From Alphaproteobacteria bacterium (lineage in GTDB: Bacteria; Pseudomonadota; Alphaproteobacteria; Geminicoccales; Geminicoccaceae): DNA of 8,468 nt. Position 1 is the first letter of the stretch. Each line of letters starts with the position of its first letter. Positions 5,300 to 8,468 of the stretch are shown here, piece by piece. Location of the stretch: contig JALSGW010000398.1 of the NCBI GenBank assembly GCA_026982585.1, positions 1 to 8,468 of the forward strand, given 5' to 3'. The notes beneath the pieces were generated by a model. The model was given only the letters and a program-made list of their open reading frames with translations, searched no databases and was not told where the DNA came from. The position numbers and the translations under genes were made by a program.

Positions 5300-7495
5300 T
5301 TAGAGGAAACTCTGCGGATCGACGTCCACCCGAAGGCGCACCCCGCTTCGGATCCGCACCCGTGCGAGCCAATCGCGCAAATAGGCCGGAAGGTCCACCC
5401 CGGGGCGGGCCTTGACCAGGAAGCGCTCCCGGTACCGCCCCCGCAACAGCATCAAAGGTGCAGGTGCGGGGCCGAGCACGGTCACGCCTTCCCGAAGCGG
5501 GGCGGAGCGGGCGAGCTCCCGCGCCAGATCCCGCACCCTCTGCGCCTCCCGGGCCGCCAGGATGAGCGCCGCAAGCCGCCCGAACGGCGGCAGCCCCGCC
5601 TCCTTGCGCGCCGCCAGCTCGGCCCGATAAAAGGCCTCCTCGTCCCCGCGGGCGAGGGCCTGCAGCACCGGATGTTCCGGCAGGTGGGTCTGGATCAGCA
5701 CCCGTCCCGGTCGGCTGCCGCGCCCCGCCCGTCCCGCCACCTGGAAGAGGAGCTGGAAGCTCCGCTCGGCCCCGTGCAACTCGCCGCCGAGCCCCACGTC
5801 GGCGTCCACCACCCCGACCAGGGTGAGGCCCGGGAAGTGGTGGCCCTTGGCCAGCATCTGGGTGCCGATCAGGACGTCCACCCGCCGCTCGGTGACGGCC
5901 CGCACCAGCTCCTCCACCTCCCGGAGGTTGCGCACCGTGTCGCTGGTGGCGACGGCGATGCGGGCGCCGGCGAAGCGCTCGCCGATCTCCTCGGCCACCC
6001 GCTCCACCCCGGGCCCGCAGGGCACGAGCCCGTCCACCGTGCCGCACAGGGGACAGTGGTCCGGCTCGGCGCGACGATAGCCGCAGTGATGGCAGAGCAG
6101 CCGCCGGCGCAGCCGGTGCAGGGTGAGCCAGGCGGAACAGTTGGGACAGCGCAGTCGCGTGCCGCAGGCGCGACACAGCACCAGGGGCGCGAAACCGCGC
6201 CGGTTGAGGAACACCAGGGCCTGCTCGCCGGCGCTCAGCGTCTGTTCCAAGGCGGACAGGAGCGACGGCGCCAGGAACGCCCCGGCGGCGGGACGGTCGC
6301 GGCGCAGATCGACCAGATGCACCTCCGGCATGGCGCGGCCGCCGATGCGGGCCGAAAGCCGCAGGCGCGGCCAGGGACGGGGGGGTGCGAAACCCGCGAT
6401 CCGTCCGCTCCGATAGGCGCTTTCCACGCTCGGGGTGGCGCTCACCCGCACGAGCGGACAGCATTCGAGCCGGGCGCGGGCCTCGGCCATGATGCGCGCG
6501 TCGTAGGCGATCCCCTCCTCCTGCTTGAAGCTCGCATCGTGTTCCTCGTCGATGACGATCAGCCCGAGGTCGGCAAGGGGCAGGAACAGGGCCGAGCGGG
6601 CGCCCACCACCACCCGCGCCCGGCCGCTCGCGATCCGCCTCCAGGTGGCGCGGCGCTGGGCTCTTGACAGGGCGGAGTGCCAAAGGAGGGGCGGTGTGCC
6701 GAAGCGCCGGGTGAAGCGGGCGATCCACTGGGCGGAGAGGGCGATCTCCGGAAGCAGCACCAGCACGCTGCGACCGCATCTGAGCGCCTCGGCCACCGCC
6801 TCGAAATAGACCTCGGTCTTGCCCGAACCCGGCACCCCCTCGAGCACAAGACAGGCGAAGCGCGAGGCCCGCACGGCACAGGCGAGCGCATCGGCCGCCC
6901 GGCGTTGGTCGGGTTCGAGCACAAGGCCCCGGGTATCGGGGTGCGGCTCGGGTTCCCGGGGATCCTCCTCCTCGACCGGCGCCAGAGCACCCGCGCGCAG
7001 GAGACGCTCCAAGGTGGAGGCGCTCGTGCGGGCGGAGCGGGCGATCTCGGCCGCGGTCCGGGGACGGCCGTCGGCGAGCAGCTCCCGCACCCGTGCGCGG
7101 GCCGGGGTCAGGCGCAGCCCTTCGGGCCAGGCGGCGAGCGTGAGCCGGGGCGCGGTGCGCGGCGGCTCCACCGCCTCGGGCAGCACCAGGGCCAGTCTCA
7201 GGGCCGCTCCGAGCGGGGCCAGGGTCTCCCGGGCGAGCTGCGCCAAAAGCCGCCGCAACGGTCGCGGCATGGGCGGCAGCGCGAAGGAGCGGATCACCGA
7301 CCGCAGCCGCGCCCGCTCGGGAAGCCCTGTCGGCGGACCGTCCCAGACCACCCCCACCGCCTGACGTCCGCCGACCGGCACCTCCACATAGCGTCCGGGC
7401 AGGGGCGGATCCGGCAGCTCCCACGCGTAGGTGAACGGCCGGTCCACCGCAAGCGGCAGCAGCACCGGGACCCGGGTCGCTTGGGAGCCCTTCAT
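5300..7495 (-). CDS. priA: Primosomal protein N' (PriA), replication-restart helicase
   Basis: PriA is a superfamily 2, 3'-to-5' DNA helicase. It recognises stalled forks and recombination intermediates and loads the replication machinery. The protein has 731 residues, against 732 in E. coli. In order: the N-terminal 3' DNA-binding region (about 8-105, with DRPFTY at 18-23), a winged-helix-like part (about 130-175), Walker A GVPGSGKT (220-227), LPEIALS (248-254), the DEEH Walker B box (316-319), and VSATPS (351-356). Eight zinc-binding cysteines follow (441, 444, 450, 453, 468, 471, 481, 484), then GTQMLAKGHHFP (544-555) and QVAGRAGR (585-592). No key residue is missing. No clear ribosome site precedes the ATG; a GTG at codon 11 is an alternative start but would trim the conserved N-terminus. 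The gene diverges from the amine dehydrogenase gene and leads into xthA. Confidence 0.97.
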   Translation of the reverse strand: MKGSQATRVPVLLPLAVDRPFTYAWELPDPPLPGRYVEVPVGGRQAVGVVWDGPPTGLPERARLRSVIRSFALPPMPRPLRRLLAQLARETLAPLGAALRLALVLPEAVEPPRTAPRLTLAAWPEGLRLTPARARVRELLADGRPRTAAEIARSARTSASTLERLLRAGALAPVEEEDPREPEPHPDTRGLVLEPDQRRAADALACAVRASRFACLVLEGVPGSGKTEVYFEAVAEALRCGRSVLVLLPEIALSAQWIARFTRRFGTPPLLWHSALSRAQRRATWRRIASGRARVVVGARSALFLPLADLGLIVIDEEHDASFKQEEGIAYDARIMAEARARLECCPLVRVSATPSVESAYRSGRIAGFAPPRPWPRLRLSARIGGRAMPEVHLVDLRRDRPAAGAFLAPSLLSALEQTLSAGEQALVFLNRRGFAPLVLCRACGTRLRCPNCSAWLTLHRLRRRLLCHHCGYRRAEPDHCPLCGTVDGLVPCGPGVERVAEEIGERFAGARIAVATSDTVRNLREVEELVRAVTERRVDVLIGTQMLAKGHHFPGLTLVGVVDADVGLGGELHGAERSFQLLFQVAGRAGRGSRPGRVLIQTHLPEHPVLQALARGDEEAFYRAELAARKEAGLPPFGRLAALILAAREAQRVRDLARELARSAPLREGVTVLGPAPAPLMLLRGRYRERFLVKARPGVDLPAYLRDWLARVRIRSGVRLRVDVDPQSFL

Positions 7496-7524
7496 GCGGC
7501 GTTGCGCGACAGGCGACCGCGTGC

Positions 7525-7555
7525 GGTGGCGCGGGAATGCCGGCCCGTCGCCACC
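7525..7555. repeat. Strong inverted repeat in the priA/amine dehydrogenase divergent region
   Basis: GGTGGCGCGGG (7525-7535) pairs perfectly with CCCG-t-CGCCACC (7544-7555), giving an 11-bp stem with one bulged T at 7548 and an 8-nt loop. No T run follows on either strand, so it is not an ordinary intrinsic terminator. It lies 30 nt upstream of the priA start and about 107 bp upstream of the plus-strand gene. It could be an operator or a structured priA leader. The pairing is seen; the role is unknown. Confidence 0.5.
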
Positions 7556-7648
7556 CCCTGGACCCGGGGATGGCGGTTGGCTAGAGTTCCATCGCCCAAG
7601 ACAGCGCGCGAGAACGACGAGGGCGCCGTGCCGCGGGTGCGGCGGATC

Positions 7649-7655
7649 AGGGAGG
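7649..7655 (+). promoter_or_regulatory. Ribosome binding site of the amine dehydrogenase gene
   Basis: AGGGAGG ends 6 nt before the ATG at 7662 and 9 nt before a second, adjacent in-frame ATG at 7665. Both starts are usable and differ by one methionine. Confidence 0.7.
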
Positions 7656-7661
7656 GGGCAG

Positions 7662-8468
7662 ATGATGGTTCCAAAGCGTGCATGGTTGGTGCCGGCGATG
7701 GTGGCGGCCGCGTGGATGGCCCCGGGCGAGCCGTTGCGGGCGGGTCAGGACATCGCGGCGCTCCCCGAAGAGGCCCGTCTCGAGCCCACCGAAGAGTTCG
7801 ACGTGGCCGTGCTGCCCGAGGCCTCGCCGCGCTGGATCTATATCCTGGATGTGGCGTTCGACAATCTGGTGGCCTCCCGCATCAACATCTTCGACGCCGA
7901 GACCGGCGCCTTCGTGAGCGTGGTCCATTCCGGCTTCGTGCCCAACCTGCTGCTCGCCCCGGACAAAAGCGAGCTCTACGTCAACGAGACCTACTTCTCC
8001 CGCGGAACCCAGGGCGAGCGGGTGGACGTGGTGTCGATCTACGACGCCCGCACCCTGCTGCGCACCGGCGAGGTCATCCTGCCCCAAGGCCGGGGCCTGT
8101 TCGTGCCGAAACAGCCGGTGGCGGCCCTCTCTCCGGACGGGCGGTTCCTGCTCTCCTACAACATGGCGCCGGCCACCAGCGTGAGCCTGGTGGACATCCG
8201 GGCCCGGCGCTATGTGGGCGAGATCGAGGTTCCGGGCTGCGCGCTGGTCTATCCCACCGGTCTGCGCAGCTTCTCGATGTTGTGCCCGGACGGCTCCTTC
8301 GTCGACATCGCCTACGACGAGGAGGGCGGGGCCGAGGTGATGCAGAACGAGCCCTTCTTCGATTCCGAGAACGATCCGGTGTTCGAACATGCCGCGCTGG
8401 CCACCGAACAGGGTCGGGGATACTGGATTTCCTACGAGGGCATGCTCTACGAGGTGGTCTTCGAAGAG
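7662..8468 (+). CDS. Amine dehydrogenase heavy chain (MauB/AauB family), 3' end cut by window edge
   Basis: This is the large, beta-propeller subunit of a periplasmic tryptophan-tryptophylquinone amine dehydrogenase, which oxidises primary amines to aldehydes and ammonia. The quinone cofactor sits on the separate light chain. The visible 269 residues (family precursors are about 400) start with a signal peptide: Lys5-Arg6, a hydrophobic core at about 8-20, and a likely cut after LRA at residue 27. Propeller-blade segments follow, such as WIYILDVAFDNL (58-69), NIFDAETGAF (75-84), DVVSIYDARTL and APATSVSLVDI. From memory these resemble aralkylamine dehydrogenase (DVVEVWDA, SPATSIGIVDV, DDPIF) more than methylamine dehydrogenase, but I cannot align them here. 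Light-chain (mauA/aauA) and maturation genes (mauE, mauD, possibly mauG) are expected to the right. No mauF-like gene precedes it. It diverges from priA across about 166 bp. Confidence 0.88.
   Translation, partial: MMVPKRAWLVPAMVAAAWMAPGEPLRAGQDIAALPEEARLEPTEEFDVAVLPEASPRWIYILDVAFDNLVASRINIFDAETGAFVSVVHSGFVPNLLLAPDKSELYVNETYFSRGTQGERVDVVSIYDARTLLRTGEVILPQGRGLFVPKQPVAALSPDGRFLLSYNMAPATSVSLVDIRARRYVGEIEVPGCALVYPTGLRSFSMLCPDGSFVDIAYDEEGGAEVMQNEPFFDSENDPVFEHAALATEQGRGYWISYEGMLYEVVFEE

Noticed and set aside
3234..5303. A 689-codon plus-strand open frame opposite psd, the membrane protein and xthA
   Set aside because: It crosses three minus-strand genes and their gaps and has shadow-type composition. 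No motif or well-placed start supports it.
4482..7424. A 980-codon open frame on the minus strand that joins the xthA frame to almost all of the priA region
   Set aside because: Only its last 267 codons look like protein (XthA). The rest is Arg/Gly/Pro/Ala-rich out-of-frame reading of priA, whose own frame carries every helicase motif. This is open-frame persistence from high GC, not a fusion.
7572..7593. A TGGC-containing stretch near TTCCAT as a sigma-54 promoter for the amine dehydrogenase gene
   Set aside because: The -12 half lacks the TTGC element at the required spacing, and no good sigma-70 pair was found nearby either.
7647..8390. A 247-codon minus-strand open frame over the amine dehydrogenase gene
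   Set aside because: The plus-strand frame there has a ribosome site, a signal peptide and clear family similarity. The minus frame is its complement.

Overview
The window is GC-rich throughout, and genes fill nearly all of it. Seven of the eight genes lie on the minus strand. They are housekeeping genes of a proteobacterial chromosome. Three things suggest an alphaproteobacterium or a close relative: the short A-type phosphatidylserine decarboxylase with an FGSR cleavage site, the alphaproteobacterial look of exonuclease III (YTWWSYRARDWA and RGRRLDHIW segments), and the lipid gene content. This is motif recognition from memory, not a phylogeny.

Layout, in order of minus-strand transcription from right to left. 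(1) priA (7495-5300, replication-restart helicase) is followed after 14 nt by xthA (5285-4482, exonuclease III), so the two form a likely DNA replication/repair pair. (2) A gap of about 160 bp holds a 14/15-nt direct repeat, small GC hairpins and a -10-like element. It precedes a 131-residue three-helix membrane protein of unknown function (4322-3927), which ends in a plausible intrinsic terminator. (3) A lipid-synthesis cluster runs from 3773 to the left edge: psd, pssA, a second CDP-alcohol phosphatidyltransferase of unknown product, fabD, and fabG (cut by the window edge). psd/pssA and fabD/fabG each overlap by ATGA, and pssA is 9 nt from the next gene. (4) One plus-strand gene starts at 7662, diverging from priA. 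It encodes the exported heavy chain of a tryptophan-tryptophylquinone amine dehydrogenase (MauB/AauB family) and is cut by the right edge.

How the genes work together: FabD loads malonate onto acyl carrier protein and FabG reduces the beta-keto intermediate, so this pair makes fatty acids. PssA converts CDP-diacylglycerol plus serine to phosphatidylserine, and Psd decarboxylates it to phosphatidylethanolamine. The third membrane enzyme probably makes another phospholipid from the same CDP-diacylglycerol pool. The cluster therefore joins acyl-chain production to head-group chemistry. The amine dehydrogenase is unrelated periplasmic catabolism. Its light chain and maturation genes would lie beyond the right edge.

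I found no mobile element, CRISPR array, tRNA or rRNA, and no clear new defence or catalytic system. The least ordinary items are the extra phosphatidyltransferase inside a lipid/fatty-acid operon, the unknown small membrane protein, the aralkylamine-dehydrogenase-like gene with no mauF-like gene before it, and a strong hairpin in the priA/amine dehydrogenase divergent region. No gene-free stretch exceeds 170 bp.
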